Source of the DNA: JAGNRR01 sp965230665
Lineage (GTDB): Bacteria; Bacteroidota; Bacteroidia; Chitinophagales; Chitinophagaceae
Direction of reading: 5' to 3'
DNA length: 64,000 bases
Assembly (NCBI GenBank): GCA_965230665.1
Contig: CBDDLM010000004.1
Span: 2,976,001-3,040,000 of the forward strand
Shown: in pieces, positions 44,554 through 53,366 of the stretch
Position numbering within the stretch: the first letter of the stretch is position 1
Layout of the letters: each line of letters opens with the position of its first letter
Program-made: the position numbers and the translations under genes
Notes under the pieces: generated by a model
Told to the model about the DNA's origin: nothing
The model's database searches: none
The model's input: the letters and a program-made list of their open reading frames with translations, nothing else

Positions 44554-44764
44554 ATTAGTCAGCTTAACTTGGGTTGTTTTGTGATATTGAACCAGAACCA
44601 ATTTTTATTGAGAATTCCAGTACTACACTACTAAAGTAGACGTATATTTCAAGGACTTCGTTGGTTTGTTAACTAGGTCAGCTTTATTATCTTCAACGCA
44701 TTACATAGTGAGCATAATTGGTATTGATTACACGATATAAATTGAGTAAAGAGGTGGAGCAGGT

Positions 44765-46177
44765 TTACACCTTCATCGTTTTCCATTTTCCTCTTCTAAA
44801 AAGAATAATTGAACACAAACCTAGTGTTGTTTCCGAGATGAATACTGCCCAAAAAACACCCGAATGTTCCCATTGCATATATGTGGCAAGCAGGTAAGCA
44901 AGTGGGATTTGAACAATCCAGAAGAAGATAACATTAATCCAAGTAGGAGTTTTAGTATCACCCGCACCGTTAAAGGCTTGAATCGTGACCATCCACCAAC
45001 CATATATGCAGTACGAATAAGATAAAATAGTCAGCCATTCGGCTCCAATTCGAATAACTTCAGGATCATCTGAAAAAATACGTAATAGTTCTTCATCAAA
45101 TAGGAAGTATAGGATCGAAACAACAATTAAGAAGAAGGTATTGTAGATACCGATCTTCCATACTGAAGACTCGGCCTGATCCGGTTTGTCAGCTCCTAAA
45201 TACTGACCAACAAGAGTAGCTGCAGCATTAGATAATCCCCATGCGGGCATGAGCGTAAACATAATAAGACGCACCACAATTGTAGCTGCCGCTACTGCAT
45301 TATTGCCAATATCAGCTAAAATACGTACAAGAAATATCCATGATGTCATAGAGATAATCATCTGACCAATACCACCTAAGGAGGTTTTAATAATATTCCA
45401 CATTACGTCAGTGTTTAACTTAAATTGCGCAAGCGTGATTCTTATATGCTTACCACCTCTAAAAAGAAACCAAAGTTGAATAAGAACACCTATACCCCGA
45501 CCAATATTGGTAGCTATGGCCGCTCCCTTAATACCTAGAGCAGGTAAGAAACCCCAACCATTGATCAACGCTGGATCTAGGATAATATTAATGGTGTTTG
45601 CAATAATCAAAACACGCATGGCGATTGCTGCATCACCAGCTCCCCTAAAGATTGCATTGATAACAAAAATGAGAACTATGACTATATTACAACCAAGCAT
45701 CCATTGTGCATATGGATAGCCTTGTTCAAGCGCCCACGTATCCGCTCCCATGAGGCTCAATAGTTCTTTTGAGAAGAAAATGCCCAGTATCATAAAGGGG
45801 ATAGAAGCTGCTATGCCAATTAGAATAGCATGTGCAGCGGCAGTTCCAGCTTCTTTCTTTTTCTTTTCACCTATCCTACGTGCTACAATGGCCGTAATAG
45901 CCATAGATAAACCCATTGCAACAGAATATAACAAAAACATATAAGTTTCTGTTAGTCCCACTGTCGCTACGGCTGATGAACCTATTTTTCCAACAAAGTA
46001 AATGTCTACCACTGCAAACACAGACTCCATAATAAGCTCAAGTATCATGGGGACCGCTAGTAACAGAATAGCTCTGTTTAAGGAAATTTGGGTATAATCT
46101 ACCTCTATACCTTTAATTGCATTCTTAATTTCTTGCCATATCGAGGCATGAGAAGAAGTACGGGGAGTGTTATTCAT
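44765..46177 (-). CDS. MATE-family efflux transporter
   Basis: A 470-residue, 12-helix inner-membrane antiporter of the multidrug and toxin extrusion family (DinF/NorM group), driven by Na+ or H+. The two similar halves are visible: LLLAVPMILELIMESVFAVVDIYFVGKIG and IFRGAGDAAIAMR in the first, MNIIKTSLGGIGQMIISMTSW-like and VGQYLGADKPDQAE in the second. An N-terminal cytoplasmic extension of ~30 residues precedes helix 1. It follows nuoE on the same strand by 82 bp, where nuoF would be expected, and may share the transcript. Substrate unknown. Confidence 0.92.
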   Translation of the reverse strand: MNNTPRTSSHASIWQEIKNAIKGIEVDYTQISLNRAILLLAVPMILELIMESVFAVVDIYFVGKIGSSAVATVGLTETYMFLLYSVAMGLSMAITAIVARRIGEKKKKEAGTAAAHAILIGIAASIPFMILGIFFSKELLSLMGADTWALEQGYPYAQWMLGCNIVIVLIFVINAIFRGAGDAAIAMRVLIIANTINIILDPALINGWGFLPALGIKGAAIATNIGRGIGVLIQLWFLFRGGKHIRITLAQFKLNTDVMWNIIKTSLGGIGQMIISMTSWIFLVRILADIGNNAVAAATIVVRLIMFTLMPAWGLSNAAATLVGQYLGADKPDQAESSVWKIGIYNTFFLIVVSILYFLFDEELLRIFSDDPEVIRIGAEWLTILSYSYCIYGWWMVTIQAFNGAGDTKTPTWINVIFFWIVQIPLAYLLATYMQWEHSGVFWAVFISETTLGLCSIILFRRGKWKTMKV

Positions 46178-46259
46178 TTTTTGAAGGATATCAGAATCCC
46201 TACAAAAGAAAGAAGTTTTCCCTTCAATCTGCTAGATGCAATGGAATAAGTTTCTTGTA

Positions 46260-46745
46260 TTAGTTGACTGCAGCGCGGCACTCATCAATAATCTTATCAA
46301 TTTTTTCTGGAGTTAAATGCTCTTTATAGAACTTGCCCATTTGCATCATAGGAGCATATCCACACGCTCCTAAACACTCAACGGGTTTCAACGTAAATAA
46401 GCCATCGGCTGATGTTTCGCCAGCTTCAATATTCAGCTTTTGTTTGATATAATCAATAATATCATCGCTACCTTGAACCATGCAAGGGCCAGTTTGACAG
46501 ACCTCCAATACATACTTACCAACAGGCTTTAAATTGAACATGGTATAAAAACTAGCAACTTCATAAACCTCAATAGGTTCTAAACTTAGCAGTTCCGCAA
46601 CAGTGTCCATTTGTTCCACACTCAAGGAATTATTGCCTTGTTCTTGCACCAGATGTAAAGCTGGTAGTAAAGCACTTTTTTGTTTCCCTTCAGGGTATTT
46701 TTTTGTAAGTGCTGTTATATCTCTTTTTAATTCTTCGGTAAACAT
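46260..46745 (-). CDS. nuoE: NADH-quinone oxidoreductase subunit E
   Basis: A 161-residue peripheral Complex I subunit with a thioredoxin-like [2Fe-2S] domain. Ligands Cys83, Cys88, Cys124 and Cys128 (CQTGPC and CLGAC) are all present. It normally pairs with NuoF to oxidise NADH, but nuoF is not next: a MATE gene follows. 14 bp after nuoD. Length normal. Confidence 0.96.
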   Translation of the reverse strand: MFTEELKRDITALTKKYPEGKQKSALLPALHLVQEQGNNSLSVEQMDTVAELLSLEPIEVYEVASFYTMFNLKPVGKYVLEVCQTGPCMVQGSDDIIDYIKQKLNIEAGETSADGLFTLKPVECLGACGYAPMMQMGKFYKEHLTPEKIDKIIDECRAAVN

Positions 46746-46759
46746 GTTCTACATAAAAT

Positions 46760-47989
46760 TTAGGCATCCAATTCTCCTGCAATGAGGTTTAAACTACTCA
46801 TGGTTACTACTGCATCTGAGAGCATAGAACCTTTAATCAATTCTGGGAAAGCTTGATAATAGATAAAGCAGGGACGACGGAAATGCAAACGATAAGGAGT
46901 GCGTCCACCATCGCTAATTAAGTAAAAACCTAATTCTCCATTACCTCCTTCAACACTATGGTACACTTCACCTTTGGGGATCTCAGTTTCACCCATTACG
47001 ATCTTAAAATGATAGATCAGCGCTTCCATACTGGTATAAACATCTTCTTTTTCTGGAAGATAGAAATCGGGTACGTCGGCGTGGTAAATATTTGGGTCCA
47101 GCGGCGCAATCTTTTCAAGCGCTTGTTCGATAATACTTACACTTTCCCATATCTCTGCATTCCGAACAAGGTAACGGTCATATACATCTCCCGTAGAACC
47201 CACGGGAACATTAAAGTCGAAGTCTTGATAACCAGAATACGGGTGTGATGTACGAATATCATAATCAACACCTGTAGCTCTTAAATTAGGTCCTGTAAAA
47301 CCATAGTTGATCGCTCGTTCTTGGCTAATACCTCCACAACCAATAGTACGATCCATGAATATTTTATTTCGAGTCAATAAAGTCTCGAATTCTTTCATAG
47401 CCTTTGGGAACGTCTTCAAGAAGTTATCTAATTTATTCCAAGCCGCGTCAGAGAAGTTGCGTTCAAAACCGCCAATACGACCCATGTTTGTTGTAAGTCG
47501 AGATCCGCAAATTTCTTCAAAGATTTCATAGATCAATTCTCTAAATTCAAATACATATACAAAGCCTGTTAAAGCTCCTGTATCTACGCCAATTACAGAG
47601 TTGCAAACTAAATGATCTGCTATACGAGAAAGCTCCATAACGATGACTCGCATATATTCAACACGTTTCGGAAGTTCTACACCGATTAGTTTCTCGACGG
47701 TCATATGCCATCCCATATTGTTAATAGGAGAGGAACAATAGTTCAAACGATCAGTAAGTGTAGTAATCTGATAGAAAGGACGACGTTCAGCTAATTTCTC
47801 AAAAGCTCTATGTATATAACCCACGGTAGGTACTGCGTTTACGATACGTTCTCCATCTAATTCTAGAATATTCTGAAATACACCATGAGTGGCTGGGTGA
47901 GTAGGTCCCAGATTCATCGTGTACGTTCTCTTATTGATAGCCCCTTCGGGTAACGGAATATTATTTTTGCTTTCTATACTTTCTGTCAT
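46760..47989 (-). CDS. nuoD: NADH-quinone oxidoreductase subunit D
   Basis: 409 residues, the 49-kDa-type subunit lining the quinone pocket with NuoB. TMNLGPTHPATHGVFQNILELDGE, the conserved HRAFEKLAERRPF, FEFRELIYEIFEEICGSRLTTNMGRIGG and the C-terminal KGEVYHSVEGGNGELGFYLISDGG-type block are intact. It is a separate gene, not fused to nuoC. 11 bp after nuoC. Confidence 0.97.
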   Translation of the reverse strand: MTESIESKNNIPLPEGAINKRTYTMNLGPTHPATHGVFQNILELDGERIVNAVPTVGYIHRAFEKLAERRPFYQITTLTDRLNYCSSPINNMGWHMTVEKLIGVELPKRVEYMRVIVMELSRIADHLVCNSVIGVDTGALTGFVYVFEFRELIYEIFEEICGSRLTTNMGRIGGFERNFSDAAWNKLDNFLKTFPKAMKEFETLLTRNKIFMDRTIGCGGISQERAINYGFTGPNLRATGVDYDIRTSHPYSGYQDFDFNVPVGSTGDVYDRYLVRNAEIWESVSIIEQALEKIAPLDPNIYHADVPDFYLPEKEDVYTSMEALIYHFKIVMGETEIPKGEVYHSVEGGNGELGFYLISDGGRTPYRLHFRRPCFIYYQAFPELIKGSMLSDAVVTMSSLNLIAGELDA

Positions 47990-48000
47990 CTCTTTAGGGT

Positions 48001-48498
48001 TTAACGACCAAACATTTCATCATCCTTGTCAATTCTAGTTTGATCTTCAAGCGGAAATTCTTTTCTTAGCGGGAAATAATCCATTTCATCTACATTCATA
48101 ATACGAATAAGATTTGGATGTCCTACGAAATTGACTCCAAAGAAATCATAGGCTTCACGTTCAAGCCAATCCGCTGTTGAGAACAAAGCACTTGCTGTAT
48201 ATACATCTGGTGTTCGAATATCTGAGTATACTTTTAAGCGAATTCTTTTACGTGATTGTAGGTTCTGTAAAAGATAAACAACGGCTAATTCCTTGCCCAT
48301 TTGATCTGGGTAATGAATAGCCGTAAGATCATTTAAATAAGCAAAGTTTAACTCTGGTTCTTCTTTTAAGAAGGTCAAAATCTTAAGATTCAGTTCTTTG
48401 TCAGCTGTAAAGGTTAAGATATCATAGTGCTCGACAAAATCAAAAATCTCATCGCCAAACTCAGCTTTAAGTTTCTCTGTAATAAAATCGTTTGTCAT
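48001..48498 (-). CDS. nuoC: NADH-quinone oxidoreductase subunit C
   Basis: 165 residues, the 30-kDa-type connecting subunit. FLKEEPELNFAYLNDLTAIHYP, RIRLKVYSDIRTPDVYTASALFSTADWLEREAYDFFGV with the signature ERExxDxxG, and PLRKEFPLED near the end. 3 bp after nuoB, so translation is likely coupled. Confidence 0.95.
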   Translation of the reverse strand: MTNDFITEKLKAEFGDEIFDFVEHYDILTFTADKELNLKILTFLKEEPELNFAYLNDLTAIHYPDQMGKELAVVYLLQNLQSRKRIRLKVYSDIRTPDVYTASALFSTADWLEREAYDFFGVNFVGHPNLIRIMNVDEMDYFPLRKEFPLEDQTRIDKDDEMFGR

Positions 48499-48501
48499 GG
48501 T

Positions 48502-49065
48502 CTATTGAATTCCGTAGCTTTCTAAAAGTTCTTTATATTCTGGGCTTGAACGTCGTCGTACATTTTCTGATTTTACTAGATCTTGAATACGCATAAAACC
48601 ATCTAGGATAGCTTCTGGACGAGGAGGACAGCCTGGTACATATACATCAACAGGAATGACTTGGTCAATACCTTGTAAAACTGAATAAGTATCAAAAATA
48701 CCGCCGCTACTAGCACATGCTCCAACAGCCAACACCCATCGTGGTTCGGCCATTTGCAAATACACTTGTTTTAATACAGGCCCCATTTTTTTGGAGATAG
48801 TACCCATAACCATTAGTAAGTCACATTGCCTAGGTGAGAATCCTAAACGCTCACTACCGAAACGAGCTAAATCATAATGCGCAGCCATTGTGGCCATAAA
48901 CTCAATTCCGCAACAAGATGTAGCGAAGGGTAGAGGCCACATTGAATTAGAGCGTGCTAATCCTACAACTTCACTCAGTTTTGTGGTGAAGAAACCTTCT
49001 CCAGTAACTCCTGGAGGAGCTTCCACCATTTTTATCTTTGTATTATGTGTTACAGGTCTTCCCAT
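48502..49065 (-). CDS. nuoB: NADH-quinone oxidoreductase subunit B
   Basis: 187 residues. Carries the terminal [4Fe-4S] cluster N2; ligands Cys51 and Cys52 (SCCGIEF), Cys117 (VGACASSGG) and Cys146 (PGCPPRPE) are all present. It passes electrons to quinone with NuoD. Normal length. 43 bp after nuoA. Confidence 0.97.
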   Translation of the reverse strand: MGRPVTHNTKIKMVEAPPGVTGEGFFTTKLSEVVGLARSNSMWPLPFATSCCGIEFMATMAAHYDLARFGSERLGFSPRQCDLLMVMGTISKKMGPVLKQVYLQMAEPRWVLAVGACASSGGIFDTYSVLQGIDQVIPVDVYVPGCPPRPEAILDGFMRIQDLVKSENVRRRSSPEYKELLESYGIQ

Positions 49066-49108
49066 TTTATCTTGTTTTATTTACATAAACAGCTAAGGTA
49101 ATCTATAT

Positions 49109-49495
49109 CTAATCTTCCCATTTGAGAGCTCCCTTTTTAATAATATATGTAAAACCTAGAATAAAGAAACCTACAAACATTAGCACAGCCATAAAGCCAT
49201 CCCATCCTAAGTCTAAAAAGTTCACAGCATAAGGGTAAAAGAAAATGACTTCTACATCAAACAGCACAAAAAGAATCGCTACCAAAAAGTACTTCACCGC
49301 GAGCGGTTGTCTTGCATTTCCTTGTTGTTCAATACCGCATTCAAAGTTTTGAAGCTTATCCTTGGTTTTTCTTTTAGGTCCCAAAAAATGAGTAGCACCC
49401 ATCATAACTGCTACAAAACCTATGGCAATTACAACCTGAATTACAATTGGTAAATAACTGACTGGGTCGTTCGTGATATCTAATAAAATATGCAT
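49109..49495 (-). CDS. nuoA: NADH-quinone oxidoreductase subunit A
   Basis: A 128-residue membrane subunit with three helices (18-38, 68-90 and 97-117 approximately). GPKRKTKDKLQNFECGIEQQGNA and VKYFLVAILFVLFDVEVIFFYPYAVNF are the family core. First gene of the five-gene nuo operon; a TACCTTTG element lies 15 bp upstream of the ATG. Confidence 0.95.
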   Translation of the reverse strand: MHILLDITNDPVSYLPIVIQVVIAIGFVAVMMGATHFLGPKRKTKDKLQNFECGIEQQGNARQPLAVKYFLVAILFVLFDVEVIFFYPYAVNFLDLGWDGFMAVLMFVGFFILGFTYIIKKGALKWED

Positions 49496-49510
49496 TTGAA
49501 ATGTATCTCA

Positions 49511-49518
49511 CAAAGGTA
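49511..49518 (-). promoter_or_regulatory. -7 promoter element of nuoABCDE
   Basis: TACCTTTG on the minus strand, exact match, 15 bp before the nuoA ATG. Confidence 0.5.
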
Positions 49519-49580
49519 AAGCAGGACGACCAAACTTTAAGCAAAGTTTGGTTTAAGTATAGTATAAATTGCGCTTAATT

Positions 49581-50285
49581 CTAGAAAATATAATTCAACC
49601 CCATACCGTATTGAAATTCATTTGCTGAACGCAGGTTTTCATAGAAAAAATAGGGTCGCTTAGCTGTGACGGGGTTTAAATTAAGGTTTCCTAATAGGTA
49701 TAATGCAATAGCTCGTTTGGGACCTATACTGTATTGAGCTCCAAGTCGTGCCAATCCCATCGTATAAAGAGTTCTATAATGTCCTTCTAGCGGCATCATA
49801 AGTTCGAACGGAGTAATATCATTGTAATTATCAGCTGAAAATATCAAAAAGTTTGAAATGAAGCCAAGGGATGTTTTTAAATGGACTTTTTGTGCCAACT
49901 GGGTATATAAATTAAAATTTATGGGAACTCCAAAATAGTTTCTTTTGATGTTTAATGTACTATGGTTGGGATTGCTGGTCCCATTAACAGAGTAATCAAT
50001 AAATAAACTATTCTTTATTCGCGTAAAGCGAATACCTATGTCCAAGCTGTATCTGGAACCTATTCTTCGTTCCGTGTACCCACCTATGGAGTAATTTAAA
50101 GCAGAGTTTTGGTGTACAGAAGGCCCCCAATAGAAAAGTTTGTCGTTTTGAATTTCATGTTGTGCAATGTTCAAAAATGTGCTCTGAAAAGTTTGTATAT
50201 CCAGCCCGAGTTGCCATTTTTTCTGGGCATTTGCACCGAATAGGCAAAAGAATAAACAAACAAAAACGCTAAACTTTCTTGTCAT
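49581..50285 (-). CDS. Putative outer-membrane beta-barrel protein
   Basis: 234 residues from the ATG at 50285 (MTRKFSVFVCLFFCLFGANAQ signal peptide); an alternative ATG three codons earlier cannot be excluded. Alternating strands such as KWQLGLDIQTFQ, ALNYSIGGYTERRIG, YSLDIGIRFTRIK, FGVPINFNLYTQL, LKTSLGFISNFL, ARLGAQYSIGPK and FQYGMGLNYIF, with a C-terminal Phe, fit an outer-membrane barrel of about 8-10 strands. No family with known function recognised. It stands alone between nuoA and the STAS gene. Confidence 0.7.
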   Translation of the reverse strand: MTRKFSVFVCLFFCLFGANAQKKWQLGLDIQTFQSTFLNIAQHEIQNDKLFYWGPSVHQNSALNYSIGGYTERRIGSRYSLDIGIRFTRIKNSLFIDYSVNGTSNPNHSTLNIKRNYFGVPINFNLYTQLAQKVHLKTSLGFISNFLIFSADNYNDITPFELMMPLEGHYRTLYTMGLARLGAQYSIGPKRAIALYLLGNLNLNPVTAKRPYFFYENLRSANEFQYGMGLNYIF

Positions 50286-50358
50286 ATAATTCAAGTATTT
50301 ATTATTCCTCGTTAATTAAAAGGACGACTTAAAAAGAAAGATGGTTTGATGTAGCTTG

Positions 50359-50733
50359 TTAATCTTCTCCATTCATGAGATCACGTTCTAAAATATCCAT
50401 ACTGATTATATCGATAGCTTCTTCCATGGTAGGGGTAATAATCATAGTATCCGTAGGAAAAAGAGTCTGAAAATCTTGATACAGATCTTCATGAGCACAA
50501 CAAATCACAAAGGAGACATCGAGATTATAACTCCCTTCTTGGAAAGCAACCAATTGGTGCATGGCTTCTGAGTCCATTTCTTTAACACCAGAAATGTCAA
50601 TAACTATATTTTTCCCTAAACTGTTATATTCTTCTAAAAACTCCGTAAAGGCTGTAAACTCTGGACCTCCAAAGCCATCTATAGTAGTGGTGACAATGTT
50701 GAAATTATCTTTATGCTCAATGTTGAAACTCAT
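50359..50733 (-). CDS. STAS-domain protein
   Basis: 124 residues from the ATG at 50733 (MSFNIEHKDNFNIVTT); a longer reading from 50796 overlaps clpC and is rejected. The STAS fold shows GKNIVIDISGVKEMDSEAMHQL, where the Ser lies at the position phosphorylated in anti-sigma-factor antagonists. The rest ends with MEEAIDIISMDILE. Such proteins usually control a partner-switching kinase or sigma factor, but no kinase or phosphatase partner is nearby. It diverges from clpC; 51 bp separate the two start codons. Confidence 0.75.
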   Translation of the reverse strand: MSFNIEHKDNFNIVTTTIDGFGGPEFTAFTEFLEEYNSLGKNIVIDISGVKEMDSEAMHQLVAFQEGSYNLDVSFVICCAHEDLYQDFQTLFPTDTMIITPTMEEAIDIISMDILERDLMNGED

Positions 50734-50769
50734 GGTATAAAACTTGTGCCAAAGTAAGCAATAATAATA

Positions 50770-50777
50770 TAAATTTG
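50770..50777 (+). promoter_or_regulatory. -7 promoter element of clpC
   Basis: TAAATTTG, exact match, ends 7 bases before the clpC ATG, so the leader is very short. No CtsR/HrcA-type repeat seen. Confidence 0.5.
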
Positions 50778-50784
50778 TCAAGAT

Positions 50785-53361
50785 ATGGATTCGCAATATT
50801 CAGAAAAAGTAAAAGAAATAATTAACTATAGCAGAGAAGAAGCACTTAGGTTAGGAAATGATTTTATTGGTACAGAGCACTTTGTATTAGGTCTAATCCG
50901 TGAAGGTGATTCTACAGCTATACAAGTACTAAAAAATGTACGAATAGATTTATACGATTTACGTCGTGAGTTAGAAAAAGTAATTAAAAATAAAAGCAAT
51001 AAGAAAGTAGAAGGCTTAAATAGTATTCCGTTAACCCGTCAGGCCGAACGAGTTATTCGTTTGTGTAAACTGGAACGTAAGGCGTTGAAAAGTGATTTGA
51101 TTGAATCTGAACATCTATTGCTTTCCATTCTTAAGAACAAAGACAACGTAGCTTGTCAGATATTGAACCGTCTTGGAGTCGATTATGATTTGTTTTTAGC
51201 TGAACTTACAGGAACTCCAATGGATGACTTTGTGGATGACTTTAAGGCAAGTACAGATGAACCAGAAGAATTTGGAGAAGAACAGTCATCTCAATACGGA
51301 GGAAGTGGTTCGAGCAAAAGAAAAAAGACGACGAAATCAAAGACGCCTGTACTGGATAACTTCGGTCGGGATATTTCTCGCTTAGCCGAGAATGATGACT
51401 TAGATCCCATTGTGGGTCGGGAAAAAGAGATTGAACGAGTGTCTCAAATTCTCTCACGAAGAAAAAAGAATAATCCTATTTTGATTGGAGAACCTGGAGT
51501 TGGTAAAACAGCTATCGTAGAAGGCCTGGCATTGAGGATTCATCAACGTAAAGTTTCACGTGTTCTTTTTGATAAAAGAGTTATTTCATTAGACTTGGCT
51601 GCTTTAGTCGCTGGTACGAAGTATCGTGGTCAGTTCGAGGAACGTATGAAAGCTATCATGAATGAGTTAGAAAAAAATCGAGACATTATTCTTTTCATTG
51701 ATGAAATTCATACAATTGTAGGAGCAGGAGGGGCAAGCGGCAGCCTTGATGCTTCAAATATTTTCAAACCTGCCCTTGCTCGTGGCGAGCTGCAATGTAT
51801 AGGAGCTTCTACCTTAGATGAATACCGTATGCATATCGAAAAGGATGGTGCATTAGATAGAAGGTTCCAGAAGGTCTTAATTGAACCACCAAGTGTAGGT
51901 GAAACTATTACTATACTTTCAAACTTAAAATCTAAGTATGAAGATTTTCATAATGTAGATTATGACGTTGAGGCCATTGAAGCATGTGTAAAGTTAAGTG
52001 ATCGGTATATTACAGATAGGTTGTTACCAGATAAGGCGATTGATGTAATGGACGAGGTTGGAGCACGTGTTCATCTTAAAAATATAGATGTACCGCCGAG
52101 TATGTTAGAGTTAGAGCAAAAGATAGAAGATGTTAAGTTAGAGAAAAATCAAGTGGTGAAGAGTCAACAATTTGAGAAAGCTGCTTCGCTAAGAGATAAA
52201 GAAAAGAAACTTCAAGAGGAACTAGAGGTTGCTAAAAAAGAATGGGAGGAATCTATCAAGAATAAAAAACATCCAATAGGGGAAGAAGATATTGCTGAGG
52301 TCATTAGCATGATGACTGGAATTCCTGTAATGCGTATGGTTGAGGCAGAGAGTGTGAAGCTGCGAAATATGGGAGAAGATCTTGGAGGAAAGGTCATTGG
52401 ACAGGAAGATGCGATTAAAAAAGTCGTTAAAGCCATTCAACGTAATCGAGTCGGATTAAAAGACCCTAAAAAGCCAATTGGTACTTTTATTTTCTTGGGT
52501 CCTACTGGAGTAGGTAAAACGGAATTAGCGCGGGTCTTAGCTCGTCAAATGTTTAACAGTGAAGATGCATTAATCCGAATTGATATGAGTGAGTATATGG
52601 AGAAGTTCTCTGTAAGTCGTTTGATTGGGGCTCCTCCTGGATATGTAGGATATGAAGAAGGTGGACAGCTTACTGAAAAAGTGCGTCGTAAACCATATTC
52701 TGTTATTCTTCTTGATGAAATAGAGAAAGCCCACCCAGATATTTATAACCTTTTGCTTCAGGTATTTGATGATGGTCAGTTAACTGATGGTATGGGACGT
52801 AAAGTTGATTTTAAGAATACGCTTATCATAATGACTTCGAATATTGGCGTTCGTCAATTAAAAGAGTTTGGAACTGGAGTTGGTTTTGCAACAAATGCTA
52901 AAACATCTAAAGTAGACGATAATAATAAATCTGTAATTGAAAAGGCATTGAAACGAACCTTTGCACCAGAATTCCTAAACAGAATTGATGACGTTGTTAT
53001 TTTCAATGCTCTGAAACCAGAAGATATTCATCTGATCATCGATATTGTTTTAGAAGGAGTAATGAAACGTCTGCACAATCTTGGTTTTGAACTAGAATTG
53101 TCAAAAGCTGCGAAAACCTTTATTGCCGATAAGGGATATGATGAACAGTATGGAGCTCGTCCGTTACATAGAGCTTTACAAAAGTATTTGGAAGACCCAC
53201 TAGCTGAAGAGATTTTAAACCTGTCTATAAAGGAAGGTGATGTATTAAAGGCTGACTTGGACAAAAGCAAGGAAAAGCTTGTTTTTACCCGTAAAAAGGC
53301 TAAAACAAAGGGCTCTTCTAGCGAGAAAGCAAAGGACCCTGATACGGAAAAAGATAGTTAA
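50785..53361 (+). CDS. clpC: ATP-dependent protease ATPase subunit ClpC
   Basis: An 858-residue Hsp100 unfoldase. Clp N-domain repeats (1-145), an Asp/Glu/Ser-rich linker, AAA domain 1 with Walker A GEPGVGKT (235-242), a UVR-type coiled segment (~453-480, the mark of ClpC over ClpA/B), and AAA domain 2 with Walker A GPTGVGKT (572-579). The loop GVGF (699-701 VGF) fits ClpP docking, so it likely feeds ClpP. The Lys/Glu-rich C-terminal tail is unusually long and disordered. No mcsAB or ctsR nearby. The next gene begins 5 bp after its stop. Confidence 0.96.
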   Translation: MDSQYSEKVKEIINYSREEALRLGNDFIGTEHFVLGLIREGDSTAIQVLKNVRIDLYDLRRELEKVIKNKSNKKVEGLNSIPLTRQAERVIRLCKLERKALKSDLIESEHLLLSILKNKDNVACQILNRLGVDYDLFLAELTGTPMDDFVDDFKASTDEPEEFGEEQSSQYGGSGSSKRKKTTKSKTPVLDNFGRDISRLAENDDLDPIVGREKEIERVSQILSRRKKNNPILIGEPGVGKTAIVEGLALRIHQRKVSRVLFDKRVISLDLAALVAGTKYRGQFEERMKAIMNELEKNRDIILFIDEIHTIVGAGGASGSLDASNIFKPALARGELQCIGASTLDEYRMHIEKDGALDRRFQKVLIEPPSVGETITILSNLKSKYEDFHNVDYDVEAIEACVKLSDRYITDRLLPDKAIDVMDEVGARVHLKNIDVPPSMLELEQKIEDVKLEKNQVVKSQQFEKAASLRDKEKKLQEELEVAKKEWEESIKNKKHPIGEEDIAEVISMMTGIPVMRMVEAESVKLRNMGEDLGGKVIGQEDAIKKVVKAIQRNRVGLKDPKKPIGTFIFLGPTGVGKTELARVLARQMFNSEDALIRIDMSEYMEKFSVSRLIGAPPGYVGYEEGGQLTEKVRRKPYSVILLDEIEKAHPDIYNLLLQVFDDGQLTDGMGRKVDFKNTLIIMTSNIGVRQLKEFGTGVGFATNAKTSKVDDNNKSVIEKALKRTFAPEFLNRIDDVVIFNALKPEDIHLIIDIVLEGVMKRLHNLGFELELSKAAKTFIADKGYDEQYGARPLHRALQKYLEDPLAEEILNLSIKEGDVLKADLDKSKEKLVFTRKKAKTKGSSSEKAKDPDTEKDS

Positions 53362-53366
53362 ACTTG

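Noticed and set aside
46178..46259. Remnant of nuoF after nuoE
   Set aside because: No NADH- or FMN-binding motif can be read in any frame of this 82-bp gap.
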